A stretch of DNA of 49,455 bases from an uncultured Alphaproteobacteria bacterium (GCA_910587405.1 CAJUKS010000013.1:1-49455); one strand, 5' to 3'. Counted from the stretch's first letter, positions 16,200 through 24,769 are shown. The notes: generated by a model from the sequence alone, not told the origin. Numbers and translations are program-made.

Positions 16200-17165
16200 T
16201 CAACGGCGCGATTTACGGGGAACATACCGCGGAACATATCTTAATTGACTCTGAATTGAATCATTTAAGTTTTGTCCGCGCATATTTTCCAGTCGGTTGC
16301 ACAGATCAAGAGTATCTGCCGGAAGGCTTCGTCCCATGCTGTAAATACCGCCTAAAGCGCATTCCGCAAAATTGATGGCGTTTTCGAGACTCAGTTCGCC
16401 GTTATTGTCGAGCAGAATATCCCCGAACATAACGCGTTCTTCCAAGTCACGGCGTTTTTGCAACTGCGGCAGAATTTTTCCTCCCGAGCGCACTTTTTGA
16501 TCCATCAATTTTTTCAAAGTTTGTTTGGCCTCGTCGCTGTGGGTCACGAAATAGGCGTTGGCTGCATTTGCCAGTTCGGACGGTGAACCGTCTTTTTGGC
16601 GAAGAATGCCGCTGCCGCAGTTGTAAAGGAAGCTTCCCATTGCAACAATTTCAGCATTGGACATGGAATCCATTTCCAAATAAACCGTCATATCTTCGAA
16701 CATTTTGCCTTCGATATGAGTGGTGAAATAGTGCATGAGTTCTTCCTCACTTTTGATGCGGTCGCCTCGGCGAACCGGTTTTCCGTCCGGGCGAACGGTA
16801 TTTCCGAATCCGATGGTCCATACTCTTCCGTGAGGATCCCAGTAAGCTCTTGCTTTAACACCTTCGCAGTGAGCGATCAGGCACAACATATCGTACTCGG
16901 CGGCACGAAACTTTGCGAGCCTTGCCTCTGCCGGCGAGACGGTGTCAAGTGCGAGGCTGTCATTGACAAGAGAGTCGCTGACGATGCTGTCACAAGAAAC
17001 GCTGTCATTGATCAAAGCTTCTGCAGAAACGGCGATGGTATCAATTTTTTCCAAAGGAACATTGATACTGTCGGTTACGGAAGCCCGAGTTTTTTCTCCG
17101 CCGAAAGCAAAGAGAAAAATGAAAACAACGAGACTGATGACAGAAAAAAACTTTTTCTCGTCCAT
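16200..17165 (-). CDS. Secreted GH24-type lysozyme
   Basis: This 321-aa protein has an N-terminal signal or anchor (FFSVISLVVFIFLFAF, residues 6-21). A low-complexity Asp/Ser-rich spacer follows (about 42-75, repeated NDS and DSL), then a lysozyme domain. The glycoside hydrolase 24 signature is intact: E101 in HCEGVKA, D110 in YWDPHG and T117 in WTIGFGNT, matching the E-x8-D-x5-T triad of T4-type lysozymes. It would cut peptidoglycan, outside the inner membrane. Residues 240-321 after the domain are unassigned. There is no ribosome site; AATTATT lies 3 bases before the ATG. This leader is shared with other Bacteroidetes-like genes nearby and suggests transfer. Confidence 0.85.
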   Translation of the reverse strand: MDEKKFFSVISLVVFIFLFAFGGEKTRASVTDSINVPLEKIDTIAVSAEALINDSVSCDSIVSDSLVNDSLALDTVSPAEARLAKFRAAEYDMLCLIAHCEGVKARAYWDPHGRVWTIGFGNTVRPDGKPVRRGDRIKSEEELMHYFTTHIEGKMFEDMTVYLEMDSMSNAEIVAMGSFLYNCGSGILRQKDGSPSELANAANAYFVTHSDEAKQTLKKLMDQKVRSGGKILPQLQKRRDLEERVMFGDILLDNNGELSLENAINFAECALGGIYSMGRSLPADTLDLCNRLENMRGQNLNDSIQSQLRYVPRYVPRKSRR

Positions 17166-17315
17166 ATAAATAATTTTTTAATTTTTCTATAAAAATGATT
17201 TGTAAAATTACTATAGCAAAAGTAGGCGGTTAGGTCAAGCTGTTGATGAAAATATTTTTTGTTTTCGACCGAATTTGTATTCTGTTTGTCAAAAAAAGGA
17301 GAATTTGGGCATCAT

Positions 17316-17346
17316 AAAAAAAATCCAACCGTAATACGGTTGGATT
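17316..17346 (-). terminator. Terminator of the minus-strand lipoprotein gene
   Basis: On the minus strand AATCCAACCGT, loop ATT and ACGGTTGGATT are followed by a T run, 20 bp past the stop at 17366. Confidence 0.9.
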
Positions 17347-17365
17347 GAGAGAAGGGAGTTGTCAA

Positions 17366-18022
17366 CTAATCCGCATCGCCTTCCCAGGGAAGAACAATCG
17401 GATCAAAGCCGATCGCTTCGCGCGGAGACTTGATCTCCACTTTGCTGACAGCTGTGACCGTTCTGCCTTCACTTTCCGCGACAACGCTGCATTTGAGCAA
17501 GGTACGGCTGAACGGTTTTCCGTCGATGATTTCGTCTTCCAGTGATACGAATTCCGGATCCTGCGGCAGAAAACGAACTTCGGCGGCCGGCATCGGAAGT
17601 TTTTGTCCGTTGCACAGAACAGAAGCCTTTTCGGTGATGAAGGATACAGGTACGGAAAAAGTTGCAAATTTGAAGATATAATCTGTCCTTTGTTTTTCGG
17701 TAGCGATGTTTCCTTCAGTTCGGCAATCAAGCAGCGTTTCCTCCGTTGCGGTGGAAAACAGTGCCGATTTTTCTCTTCGGATGTCGGTCGACAGCAGGCT
17801 GTCGGTTGCGGTGACATACGCGAGGTCGGTTTCGAAAACGTGTTTTCGATTAAGATGCCGAACTTCCAGCCAACTGGTGTAGCTGGTGGCCGTAGATGCC
17901 GTAATGCCGGATGCTTCGATACACATTTCCGCCGGGAATTCAATCTCGGGTTCTTCGGTGAAGACACAACTGCTCATCATTGCACCCAGTGCGATAAATA
18001 AGCCAAATTTAAAAAATCTCAT
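17366..18022 (-). CDS. Predicted lipoprotein, function unknown
   Basis: This 218-aa protein starts MRFFKFGLFIALGAMMSSC. This is a lipoprotein signal with lipobox MSSC and C19 as the lipidated cysteine. The mature part looks all-beta and contains no motif I recognise. A region with ETDLAYVTATDSLLST and a closing acidic PWEGDAD stand out. The style is that of gut Bacteroidetes surface lipoproteins. It has no Shine-Dalgarno site; AATTATT stands 6 bases before the ATG. A strong terminator follows, so it is a single-gene unit. Confidence 0.75.
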   Translation of the reverse strand: MRFFKFGLFIALGAMMSSCVFTEEPEIEFPAEMCIEASGITASTATSYTSWLEVRHLNRKHVFETDLAYVTATDSLLSTDIRREKSALFSTATEETLLDCRTEGNIATEKQRTDYIFKFATFSVPVSFITEKASVLCNGQKLPMPAAEVRFLPQDPEFVSLEDEIIDGKPFSRTLLKCSVVAESEGRTVTAVSKVEIKSPREAIGFDPIVLPWEGDAD

Positions 18023-18180
18023 AGTTAAAATAATTAAAGTTTACCGTTCTCATATTACCACAAAAATGAAAAATTTAAATAAAAAATTAGCAAAAAATGA
18101 AAAAACGAAAAATTATTGCATAATAACATGTTCTTATCTGCGAAAGCCGCTTTTGAAAAGAGAAAAGGTTAATAGAAAAC

Positions 18181-18209
18181 TTGACAAAAACAGGGTGTTG
18201 CTTTATACT
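18181..18209 (+). promoter_or_regulatory. Strong promoter of the small lipoprotein gene
   Basis: TTGACA, exactly 17 bases, TATACT: a near-consensus sigma-70 promoter. TATACTTG also nearly fits the Bacteroidetes TAnnTTTG box about 20 bases after TTG, so the site could work in either phylum. Confidence 0.85.
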
Positions 18210-18239
18210 TGATTTTGTAAAATCTAATTATTAAAAACT

Positions 18240-18515
18240 ATGAAAAAAATTATTGTTAGCCTGACCATTGCCGTTGTTGTCGTTTTGAGTTGTATATCCT
18301 GTACCCAGCAGTACAGAGCCAGAAATTTCGGCGGAAATATGACCATCACTCTTCAGCCGGGAGAAAAACTGATGATGGCAACCTGGAAAGATGATAACCT
18401 GTTCTACCTGACCGAACCGATGGAAGAAGACTACGTCCCCAAGACAAAGATTCTTCATGAAAGTTCGTCTTTTGGTGTCATGGAGACAACGATTAAGTTC
18501 GTTGAGCAGCGATAG
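18240..18515 (+). CDS. Small lipoprotein, Bacteroidetes-like
   Basis: This 91-aa protein has a lipoprotein signal (IAVVVVLSCISC, lipobox SCISC near residue 20). A short conserved-looking domain follows, with YRARNFGGNMTITL, ATWKDDNLFYLTEPM and PKTKILHESSSFG. Proteins of this look occur in Bacteroides and Prevotella without assigned function; I recall this from general familiarity, not from a search. It has no ribosome site. AATTATT precedes the ATG by 7 bases, and a near-perfect promoter lies 30 bp upstream. A terminator at 18542 makes it monocistronic. Confidence 0.8.
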   Translation: MKKIIVSLTIAVVVVLSCISCTQQYRARNFGGNMTITLQPGEKLMMATWKDDNLFYLTEPMEEDYVPKTKILHESSSFGVMETTIKFVEQR

Positions 18516-18541
18516 CCGGGTATATTAATACCAAATAAAAA

Positions 18542-18571
18542 AGAACCGTCTCTCCGGACGGTTCTTTTTTT
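18542..18571 (+). terminator. Terminator after the small lipoprotein gene
   Basis: AGAACCGTC, loop TCTCC, GGACGGTTCT and a T7 run, 27 bp past the stop. Confidence 0.9.
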
Positions 18572-18610
18572 GTTTCTCGAAAACCACACGTTAGACGCGT
18601 GGTTTTCTTC

Positions 18611-18662
18611 GCAAAAAAAAGATCCCGAACTTGCATTCGGGATTGAAGTGGCGACCCCAACG
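18611..18662. repeat. Duplicate of the tRNA-Glu 3' end plus its terminator
   Basis: This 52-bp stretch repeats 18811-18861 with one extra A. It contains the last 14 bases of tRNA-Glu (CGTTGGGGTCGCCA on the minus strand), the spacer and the terminator hairpin (ATCCCGAA/TTCGGGAT). The body of a second tRNA is absent. About 148 bp lie between the copies, including a further hairpin with T-run (AACGCCG/CGGCGTT at 18675-18697) and a perfect 18-bp palindrome, GATTGCACCGGTGCAATC. Confidence 0.85.
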
Positions 18663-18812
18663 CTGAGAAATAAAAAACGCCGTTGCTCCGGCGTTTTTTA
18701 TGAGCCAAGCAATGAGGCTTGTTAAGCCGATTGCACCGGTGCAATCCGGCGCAACTTAGCCGGAATTGTATAGTCTCGTCCGTGAAAACAAGCTTTGCGC
18801 CGTTTGAACGGC

Positions 18813-18842
18813 AAAAAAAGATCCCGAACTTGCATTCGGGAT
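18813..18842 (-). terminator. Terminator of tRNA-Glu
   Basis: On the minus strand ATCCCGAA, loop TGCAAG, TTCGGGAT and T7, starting 6 bases after the CCA end. Confidence 0.85.
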
Positions 18843-18847
18843 TGAAG

Positions 18848-18922
18848 TGGCGACCCCAACGAGACTCGAACTCGTGTTACCACCGTGAAAGGGTGATGTC
18901 CTAACCGCTAGACGATGGGGTC
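18848..18922 (-). tRNA. tRNA-Glu (UUC)
   Basis: The minus strand from 18922 reads GACCCCATCGTCTAGCGG and folds as a full cloverleaf. The acceptor stem is GACCCCA/TGGGGTC. The anticodon arm is CACCCTTTCACGGTG with TTC. The T arm contains GTTCGAGTC, and CCA is encoded at 18850-18848. The sequence closely follows bacterial tRNA-Glu. Its 3' end is duplicated 200 bp downstream. Confidence 0.97.
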
Positions 18923-19041
18923 ATCGAAACTAGGTGCATATATACAGATAAAAAAAATAAAGGTCAAGCATTTTTTTTACAATTATGTAATTTTTTATTT
19001 AAATCCGATCATGTCTGTCAAGACGTTTTTTTGTCACAAAC

Positions 19042-20013
19042 CTAATCATACTGACGGCAGGGGCGGCGGGGCAGACGGACGTCACGGTTTTTGGCGCCGC
19101 CGTCCAACGCCGTTAAAATGGCTGCCGTATCGGCATAAAAACTTTCGTCCTGATATTTTTCCAAGGCTTTCCAAACGCTTTGCAGCTTAAATTTATCTTG
19201 TCCCGCAATCGCTTTATAAACCTTATTAATTGCGTATTTGCGGCAAATTTGCCTGCCTTTGGCGTCTGTTGTGCCGGTCAGGTCGTTGATTTGTTTCTGA
19301 ACTTTCAACCGGTGTTGACGGCAATAATCTTCCGGCCGTATGTTTTTAATTTCGTGTTCGCGCACCAGCCGTTCGTATGCAAGATTGACATAGGTGTTGC
19401 GGAAAGAGAGCTTTTTCAGCAGATCGTCGCTTTGAAATTGAAAGCTCCACCGGTTAAGTCCGTCTAAATCGCGTTCGCGTTTGCTGCGGTGAATTTCTCC
19501 GATTTCGGCAACCGCATTTTCCCAAATGCGAGCCAGTCGGTCATTGGCAGCGGCAAGCGACAGTTTCTGCTGCAAACCGGCAATGTCGCGGTCGGTAAAG
19601 GAATAATGCGTGACCTGTTCTTTTAAAAATTGACGGGTGCGGGTTTCGAAACCCGGAGATATAAAAGCGCGCGCGGGAACGGTTTCTGTCAGTGTCACGA
19701 TAAGTTTTTCCAGCCCTTCGGCATCGCCGTAAAAAACTTGTTGACGCACTTCGTCAAACAATTCGGGATGATCGTTGCCGTTTTTCAACATGGCGCGTCG
19801 TGCCAGGGCCAGCTCGGCGGCATAATAACCGATATTTTCCGAACGTGTGGCGCAGCGGGAAAAAGTCCGGCAGAAAAAGTCAAACCGGGCGGCTCCCATG
19901 TCGGGTGCCGATAAGGCGTATTGCTGCAAAACAAGATCGGCAGCGCCTGTTAAAAGCGCTGCCTCTTGCAGACTTTGCATTTCTTGAACTGTTTTTTCAA
20001 AGTCGTCGTTCAT
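19042..20013 (-). CDS. Hypothetical helical protein
   Basis: This 323-aa protein has no signal peptide, no membrane segment and no motif I know. It is mostly helical, with many Arg/Leu/Ala heptad-like stretches. An ERLVREHEIKNIRPEDYCRQH block lies near residue 210 and a basic tail (KNRDVRLPRRPCRQYD) at the end. The slyB-like gene upstream on the same strand ends 3 bp before it, so the two probably form an operon. That context suggests an envelope or cytoplasmic accessory role but proves nothing. Confidence 0.7.
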   Translation of the reverse strand: MNDDFEKTVQEMQSLQEAALLTGAADLVLQQYALSAPDMGAARFDFFCRTFSRCATRSENIGYYAAELALARRAMLKNGNDHPELFDEVRQQVFYGDAEGLEKLIVTLTETVPARAFISPGFETRTRQFLKEQVTHYSFTDRDIAGLQQKLSLAAANDRLARIWENAVAEIGEIHRSKRERDLDGLNRWSFQFQSDDLLKKLSFRNTYVNLAYERLVREHEIKNIRPEDYCRQHRLKVQKQINDLTGTTDAKGRQICRKYAINKVYKAIAGQDKFKLQSVWKALEKYQDESFYADTAAILTALDGGAKNRDVRLPRRPCRQYD

Positions 20014-20015
20014 TC

Positions 20016-20489
20016 TCAGTATCCGTTATAAGGAACCACACGGGCACGGTCTGAGCCGCTGCCGTAAAGAACCATACAGCGCTGGCCCACTCCCAGCAGA
20101 ACGTCGCTGCCCTGAGTGACGGTCACCAGTCCGCCGTTATCCAGTTGGACCACATATTCGTAACCGGTTTGGCTGGATAAGCCGCGTTGAGCAAGGTTTC
20201 CGGCCGCACCGCCGATCAAAGCGCCGCCGACGGCACCCAAAATTCCGGCCGTGCTGCCTTTGCCGATCTGGGAGCCGGCCACACCGCCGGCAATGCCGCC
20301 GATAGCGGTTCCTGCCGAATTGTCGCTGTCGGCAACCTTAATTTGGCGTACCGATACGATTGTTCCTTTCAAAACCCGATTAACCGATCCGACCGCCGCC
20401 GAGTCATACTGGTTGGCGCCGATCTGAGACGCACATCCTGCCAAAACGGCCAGTATCGGCAATAACAGGACAATTGCAAATCTTTTCAT
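20016..20489 (-). CDS. SlyB-like glycine-zipper outer membrane lipoprotein
   Basis: This 157-aa protein has the lipobox LAGC (C19) and a central glycine-zipper segment (about 62-105: AIGGIAGGVAGSQIG, ILGAVGGALIGGAAGN). A C-terminal beta part contains YEYVVQLDNGGLVTV. This is the layout of the Rickettsia 17-kDa antigen and SlyB family of outer membrane lipoproteins. Such proteins stabilise the envelope. A Shine-Dalgarno site (GCGGAGGAAAAGG) and a consensus promoter lie upstream. It heads a likely two-gene unit with the hypothetical gene at 19042. Confidence 0.9.
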   Translation of the reverse strand: MKRFAIVLLLPILAVLAGCASQIGANQYDSAAVGSVNRVLKGTIVSVRQIKVADSDNSAGTAIGGIAGGVAGSQIGKGSTAGILGAVGGALIGGAAGNLAQRGLSSQTGYEYVVQLDNGGLVTVTQGSDVLLGVGQRCMVLYGSGSDRARVVPYNGY

Positions 20490-20526
20490 TCCTTTTCCTC
20501 CGCTGTGTTAAATTACTCTGCTTTTT

Positions 20527-20554
20527 ATATTATCTACAGATTGAGTTTTGTCAA
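20527..20554 (-). promoter_or_regulatory. Promoter of the slyB-like gene
   Basis: On the minus strand TTGACA (20554-20549), 16 bases, TAATAT (20532-20527), 38 bp before the start codon. Confidence 0.75.
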
Positions 20555-20564
20555 TGGCGGACTA

Positions 20565-20593
20565 TTGCCAAATAAACTTAACTGTTATATATT
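20565..20593 (+). promoter_or_regulatory. Promoter of asnS
   Basis: TTGCCA, 17 bases, TATATT. About 70 bases of leader separate the likely start from the asnS ATG. This promoter lies back to back with that of the slyB-like gene. Confidence 0.7.
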
Positions 20594-20671
20594 GTGGGGC
20601 ACGACCGGATACGGGCAGCAGACTGCACCGGGAATTCGGCGATTGAAAATTAATTTAACGGGAAACTAAAA

Positions 20672-22060
20672 ATGTCAGAAAGAACTAAGGTTGTAAAATT
20701 GTTGTCTTCGGACAGGCCTTTGCCGGAAGTGCTGGTAAAAGGATGGGTAAGAACGCGTCGTGACGCCAAAGATTTTTCGTTTATCGAAGTCAATGACGGC
20801 TCCTGTCTGAAGAATATTCAGATCATTGCCGGCAATAATCTGCCCAATTACGAAGATGTCAAAAAACTCACGACCGGTTCTTCGGTTGCGGTAAGCGGTG
20901 CTTTGGTGGCATCGCAGGGCGGCAACCAGAAATATGAAATTAAGGCCGATCGGATCGAAATTTACGGACTGGCCGACGACAGTTATCCGCTGCAAAAGAA
21001 AAAACATACCGACGAATATTTGCGCAGTATTGCCCATCTGCGGCCGCGTACCAACAAATACGGCGCCGCTTTCCGTATTCGTTCCGAGTTGTCCTATGCG
21101 ATTCACAAATTTTTCCACGAACGCGGCTTTCGTTATGTTCATACCCCGATCATTACCGCATCGGACTGTGAAGGGGCCGGAGAAATGTTTCAGGTGACGA
21201 CGTTGGATCTGAACAATCTTCCGCGTACGCCGGACGGAAAGATCGATTATTCGCAGGACTTTTTCGGCAAAGAAGCCCGGTTGACGGTTTCGGGACAGCT
21301 CAACGGCGAAATGTACGCGACGGCGCTGGGAGACATTTATACCTTCGGCCCGACTTTCCGTGCCGAAAACTCCAACACCACTCGTCATGCGGCCGAGTTT
21401 TGGATGATCGAGCCGGAAATGGCCTTTGCCGATTTGACCGATGACATGAATTTGGCGGAAGACATGGTCCGTTATTGCGTCAAGCACATTATGGAAAACT
21501 GCGCCGAAGATCTGGAACTGTTTGAGAAATTTGTGGCGCCGGGCCTCAAAGACACGCTGGATACGATTGTCAATAACGATTTTGCCCGCATTACTTACAG
21601 CGAAGCGATCGAGATCATGAAAAACTCGGGCGAGAAATTTGAATATGCGCCGGAATACGGGGTGGATATGCAAACCGAGCACGAAAGATTTCTGGCCGAG
21701 AAATATTTCAAACGGCCGGTGATTGTTCGTGACTATCCCAAAGAAATTAAGGCGTTTTACATGCGTTTGAACGATGACGGCAAAACCGTGGCGGCAATGG
21801 ACGTTCTGGTGCCCGGGATCGGTGAGCTGATCGGCGGTTCTCAGCGTGAGGAACGATATGACGTTTTGGTCAAACGGATTGAAGAAATCGGCATGACCGA
21901 AGCCGATTACGAATGGTATCTGGATTCGCGCCGTTACGGTTCGGTTCCGCACGCCGGTTTCGGACTTGGTTTTGAACGGATGATGCTGTTGGTAACCGGT
22001 ATCGGCAATATACGCGATGTCCTGCCGTTTCCGCGGACGCCGAAGTCGGTTAACTTTTAG
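20672..22060 (+). CDS. asnS: Asparaginyl-tRNA synthetase
   Basis: This 462-aa class II synthetase charges tRNA-Asn. The N-terminal OB-fold anticodon-binding domain (about 18-105) contains VKGWVRTRRDAKDFSFIEVNDG. The catalytic core shows motif 2 (FRAENSNTTRHAAEFWMIE, about 229-247) and motif 3 near the end (GFGLGFERMMLLVTG), closing with IRDVLPFPRTPK. Length and order are normal for the family. The phrase AEFWMIEPEMAF favours Asn over Asp specificity. It is followed 12 bp later by a GTG-started secreted protein gene, probably read from the same transcript. Confidence 0.97.
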   Translation: MSERTKVVKLLSSDRPLPEVLVKGWVRTRRDAKDFSFIEVNDGSCLKNIQIIAGNNLPNYEDVKKLTTGSSVAVSGALVASQGGNQKYEIKADRIEIYGLADDSYPLQKKKHTDEYLRSIAHLRPRTNKYGAAFRIRSELSYAIHKFFHERGFRYVHTPIITASDCEGAGEMFQVTTLDLNNLPRTPDGKIDYSQDFFGKEARLTVSGQLNGEMYATALGDIYTFGPTFRAENSNTTRHAAEFWMIEPEMAFADLTDDMNLAEDMVRYCVKHIMENCAEDLELFEKFVAPGLKDTLDTIVNNDFARITYSEAIEIMKNSGEKFEYAPEYGVDMQTEHERFLAEKYFKRPVIVRDYPKEIKAFYMRLNDDGKTVAAMDVLVPGIGELIGGSQREERYDVLVKRIEEIGMTEADYEWYLDSRRYGSVPHAGFGLGFERMMLLVTGIGNIRDVLPFPRTPKSVNF

Positions 22061-22072
22061 GAGAAAAAGAAG

Positions 22073-22684
22073 GTGCTGAAATATTTTCTGATTTTGGCGG
22101 CAATGTGCTTGCCGTTTTCGCTGCAGGCGCAGACCGAAGCTTCGGACATCAACGTGGTTATCTTTGCGCCCAAGGCGGAAGATAAACCGGCGGCAGCCGG
22201 GCTTCCTTCCTGCAATCAGGCGTCAATGCTGGCTGCGGTTGCCGCCGAAATCGGAGAATATCAGCAGGCACATCCGGCCAACAGCATCGTCAGTCGCCGC
22301 AAACAGGCGCTGATGATCAAAAACCTGAAAGATTTTGAAGAGATTCCGGTTGCGAATTTTGATAATTCCGCCAATTATGAAGTGGCGCGCGAACTGGTAA
22401 TGACAAAAGTCAATTATCGTATCAGCGAGGAGAATATGCGTTTGTGCCGCGGCAATTCGGATATTTATCTGCTGATATATCCCGAAGGGCACGGATTCCG
22501 GGTCCAGATTCTCAATTTCATTCCGGCAGCGGCGAACGGTAACGAATTTTCGATTTTTTATGCCGACGAGCAACCCGAAATCAAAAACGACGCAGCTGAA
22601 GAAAATGCGGCGGCGGAAAATACGGTGCCGGCCGTCGAAACGGACGAAACGCCGGTGACCGAAACGGAAAAAACGACGGAATAG
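22073..22684 (+). CDS. Secreted protein of unknown function with acidic tail
   Basis: This 203-aa protein starts with GTG after AGGAGAAAAAGAAG. The signal peptide LKYFLILAAMCLPFSLQA is likely cleaved before QTEAS. The mature domain (about 25-165) alternates helix and strand and ends with YLLIYPEGHGFRVQILNF, which looks like a small exported fold I cannot name. The last 40 residues are a disordered Glu/Ala/Thr tail (NAAAENTVPAVETDETPV). It follows asnS by 12 bp and precedes the rpoH promoter. Confidence 0.75.
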   Translation: MLKYFLILAAMCLPFSLQAQTEASDINVVIFAPKAEDKPAAAGLPSCNQASMLAAVAAEIGEYQQAHPANSIVSRRKQALMIKNLKDFEEIPVANFDNSANYEVARELVMTKVNYRISEENMRLCRGNSDIYLLIYPEGHGFRVQILNFIPAAANGNEFSIFYADEQPEIKNDAAEENAAAENTVPAVETDETPVTETEKTTE

Positions 22685-22706
22685 AGGTTTTTTTGCGGGC
22701 AGCCTA

Positions 22707-22734
22707 TTGAAAAAATAGAAAAGACGGCTATAAT
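22707..22734 (+). promoter_or_regulatory. Promoter of rpoH
   Basis: TTGAAA, 16 bases and a perfect TATAAT, 29 bp before the start codon. Confidence 0.85.
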
Positions 22735-22762
22735 CACATTTTGTAAAACAAAAGGACAGGTG

Positions 22763-23674
22763 ATGACAATGAGCGGAAATTCTTCAGTGATGGTGGTCGA
22801 CAAATCGGCGCAGTTGCCGGTTTTGGCCGATCGCAACGGCTTGGTGTCGTATTTTGAGAAAATTAAGAATTTTCCGGTATTGAGCGAGGACGAAGAAAAA
22901 GCGCTGATCGTTGATTTTAAGCAGAATCATAATCTGGAAGCTGCGCATCGGCTGGTGGTTTCGCACCTGCGGCTGGCGGCCAAAATTGCGCTGACCTACC
23001 GTCATTACGGCCTGCCGCTGGCCGACCTGATTTCCGAAGCCAACATCGGCCTGATGCAGGCGGTGAAAAAATTTGATCTCGAGAAAAAAGTTCGTCTTTC
23101 CACCTATGCAATTTGGTGGATTAAGGCGGCGATCAACGATTTCATCCTGCGGTCGTGGTCGTTGGTCAAGATCGGTACCGTGGCGGCGCAAAAGAAATTG
23201 TTCTACAATCTGGGGCGTATCAAAGCCAAGTTGGGCATTTACGAAAACAAGGCGCTTGAACCCGCCGTAGTTCGGCAGATTGCCGCAGAACTGGTGGTTG
23301 ACGAGAAAGACGTGGTGGAGATGAACCAGCGCTTGGGCGGCGATACCTCGCTGAATGTGAGCGTCGGCGATGCGGACGACGATCTGGAAAGAATTGATAT
23401 GCTGGTTGACAAGCGGCAAAATGCGGAAGCGTTGCTGGCGGGCCGGCAGGAAGCGGCGCAAAAACATAAAATGCTGCAAAAATGTCTGGAAAAGCTTTCG
23501 GACCGCGAGGCGTACATTATTCGCGAACGGATGCTGACCGACAAACCGCAGACGTTGGAAGATATCGGCGTCAAATTTGCGGTCAGCCGCGAACGCGTGC
23601 GTCAGATTGAGAAAAAGGCGTTTGAACATCTGGCGGCGTTGATGAAAGAAGAAGCCGCAGCGCTGGCGGCCTGA
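22763..23674 (+). CDS. rpoH: RNA polymerase sigma-32 (heat-shock) factor
   Basis: This 303-aa sigma factor has region 2 at about 45-120 (EAAHRLVVSHLRLAAKIA, then VRLSTYAIWWIKAAINDF), the aromatic promoter-melting face. The RpoH box (QKKLFYNLGRIK) at about 140 distinguishes sigma-32 from other group 3 factors. Region 4 (TLEDIGVKFAVSRERVRQIE) ends the protein. It directs transcription of chaperone and protease genes. GTG at 22760, ATG at 22763 and ATG at 22769 are in frame; 22763 has the best distance to AAGGA. It leads a run with the small gene at 23691 and prmC. Confidence 0.95.
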   Translation: MTMSGNSSVMVVDKSAQLPVLADRNGLVSYFEKIKNFPVLSEDEEKALIVDFKQNHNLEAAHRLVVSHLRLAAKIALTYRHYGLPLADLISEANIGLMQAVKKFDLEKKVRLSTYAIWWIKAAINDFILRSWSLVKIGTVAAQKKLFYNLGRIKAKLGIYENKALEPAVVRQIAAELVVDEKDVVEMNQRLGGDTSLNVSVGDADDDLERIDMLVDKRQNAEALLAGRQEAAQKHKMLQKCLEKLSDREAYIIRERMLTDKPQTLEDIGVKFAVSRERVRQIEKKAFEHLAALMKEEAAALAA

Positions 23675-23690
23675 AAGGAAAAATTGACTT

Positions 23691-23900
23691 ATGCTGAAGA
23701 AAAAAGAAAAGCCACGGGAGTTTGAGTTTAGCGGCGAAATTGCGGCTGCCGAAATCAGAGGGTTGGAATTCCGCGACAATTTTTCTCCTTCGGAATCGCT
23801 TGACGGCATGCAGGAACGAATGGAAGAACGAATTAAAAAAGTTCGCAAAATCAAAAAAAACAATATCTTTGTCAACCCGTTTCAGAGTTCGGAAGACTGA
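23691..23900 (+). CDS. Small charged protein between rpoH and prmC
   Basis: The 69 residues are strongly charged, with a basic start (MLKKKEKPREFEF) and a helical Arg/Lys/Glu stretch at about 40-58 (QERMEERIKKVRKIKK). There is no signal or membrane segment, and I recognise no family. It starts 17 bp after rpoH and stops 7 bp before prmC, so it is very likely translated in the same operon. Tight spacing is the main reason to accept it. Confidence 0.65.
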   Translation: MLKKKEKPREFEFSGEIAAAEIRGLEFRDNFSPSESLDGMQERMEERIKKVRKIKKNNIFVNPFQSSED

Positions 23901-23906
23901 GCGCGG

Positions 23907-24740
23907 ATGAAAGAAAGCTTCTTCAACCAAACGGTGCGGCGTCTGGCTGCCGCCGGAGTAACTTCTCCGCGGTTGGAAACCCGCCTTTTGCTGGCGCGGG
24001 CAGCCGGACAGCAGCCCGAAACCCTTGATCCGGGATTTGAGCCCGATCCGGCTTGCCGGGAGGCGGCGGAAACGTTGTTGCGTCGGCGTCTCAATCATGA
24101 GCCGCTTGATAAGATTCTGGGCTGCCGGGATTTTTACAAATATACTTTTGCGGTGGACGGCCGGGTGTTGAGCCCGCGCCCGGACAGCGAAGTGCTGGTC
24201 GAAGCGGCGTTGCAGCTGATCGATGAGCATAAGCTGTCTTCGGTGCTGGAATTGGGTATCGGTTCCGGCTGCCTGCTTTTGAGCCTGCTGGCCGATTGTC
24301 CCCGGCTTGCGGGAACCGGGGCCGACAAATCGACGGCAGCTTTGGAAGTGGCGGCGGAAAATGCCCGACGGCTTCGGGTAGAAAACCGGGTGCGGCTGGT
24401 TGAATTTGATTATTTTAACGATTATCTGGAACAACGCTTCGATTTGATCATCAGCAATCCGCCTTATATTCCGAGTGCGGAGATCGCCGGCCTGGCGCCG
24501 GAGGTGCGGAATTATGACCCGTTGACGGCTCTGGACGGCGGCATTGACGGCTTGGACCACTACCGGCAGATTGCACGGGTGGCGGGCGGATGGTTGAATC
24601 GGAACGGTTTTTTGGTGTTGGAAGTCGGGATCGGGCAGGCCGAAGAGGTTGTTGCGGTTTTTGAACGGGCCGGTTGGCAGGGACTGAAGGTTTTGACGGA
24701 TCTCGGCGGAATAAAACGTTGTGTAATTTTAAAAAAATAA
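23907..24740 (+). CDS. prmC: Release factor glutamine methyltransferase
   Basis: This 277-aa SAM-dependent enzyme methylates the GGQ glutamine of release factors RF1 and RF2. The N-terminal helical domain covers about 1-90. SAM-binding motif I is ELGIGSGCLLLSLL (about 115-128). The catalytic NPPY (184-187, within ISNPPYIP) positions the glutamine amide. The C-terminus carries VLEVGIGQAEEV. Length is normal. It is the last gene of the rpoH unit. In many Alphaproteobacteria prmC is followed by a DUF4167 gene, as here. Confidence 0.95.
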   Translation: MKESFFNQTVRRLAAAGVTSPRLETRLLLARAAGQQPETLDPGFEPDPACREAAETLLRRRLNHEPLDKILGCRDFYKYTFAVDGRVLSPRPDSEVLVEAALQLIDEHKLSSVLELGIGSGCLLLSLLADCPRLAGTGADKSTAALEVAAENARRLRVENRVRLVEFDYFNDYLEQRFDLIISNPPYIPSAEIAGLAPEVRNYDPLTALDGGIDGLDHYRQIARVAGGWLNRNGFLVLEVGIGQAEEVVAVFERAGWQGLKVLTDLGGIKRCVILKK

Positions 24741-24741
24741 T

Positions 24742-24769
24742 TTGCAATTCGTGAAAAAATCTGTATTAT
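24742..24769 (+). promoter_or_regulatory. Promoter of the DUF4167 gene
   Basis: TTGCAA, 16 bases and TATTAT, leaving a leader of about 125 nt with no obvious structure. Confidence 0.65.

Noticed and set aside
16200..18515. The whole window as a Bacteroidetes chromosome
   Set aside because: RpoH, DUF4167 after prmC, the SlyB-like protein and AGGA ribosome sites point to Alphaproteobacteria; only a subset of genes looks Bacteroidetes-like.
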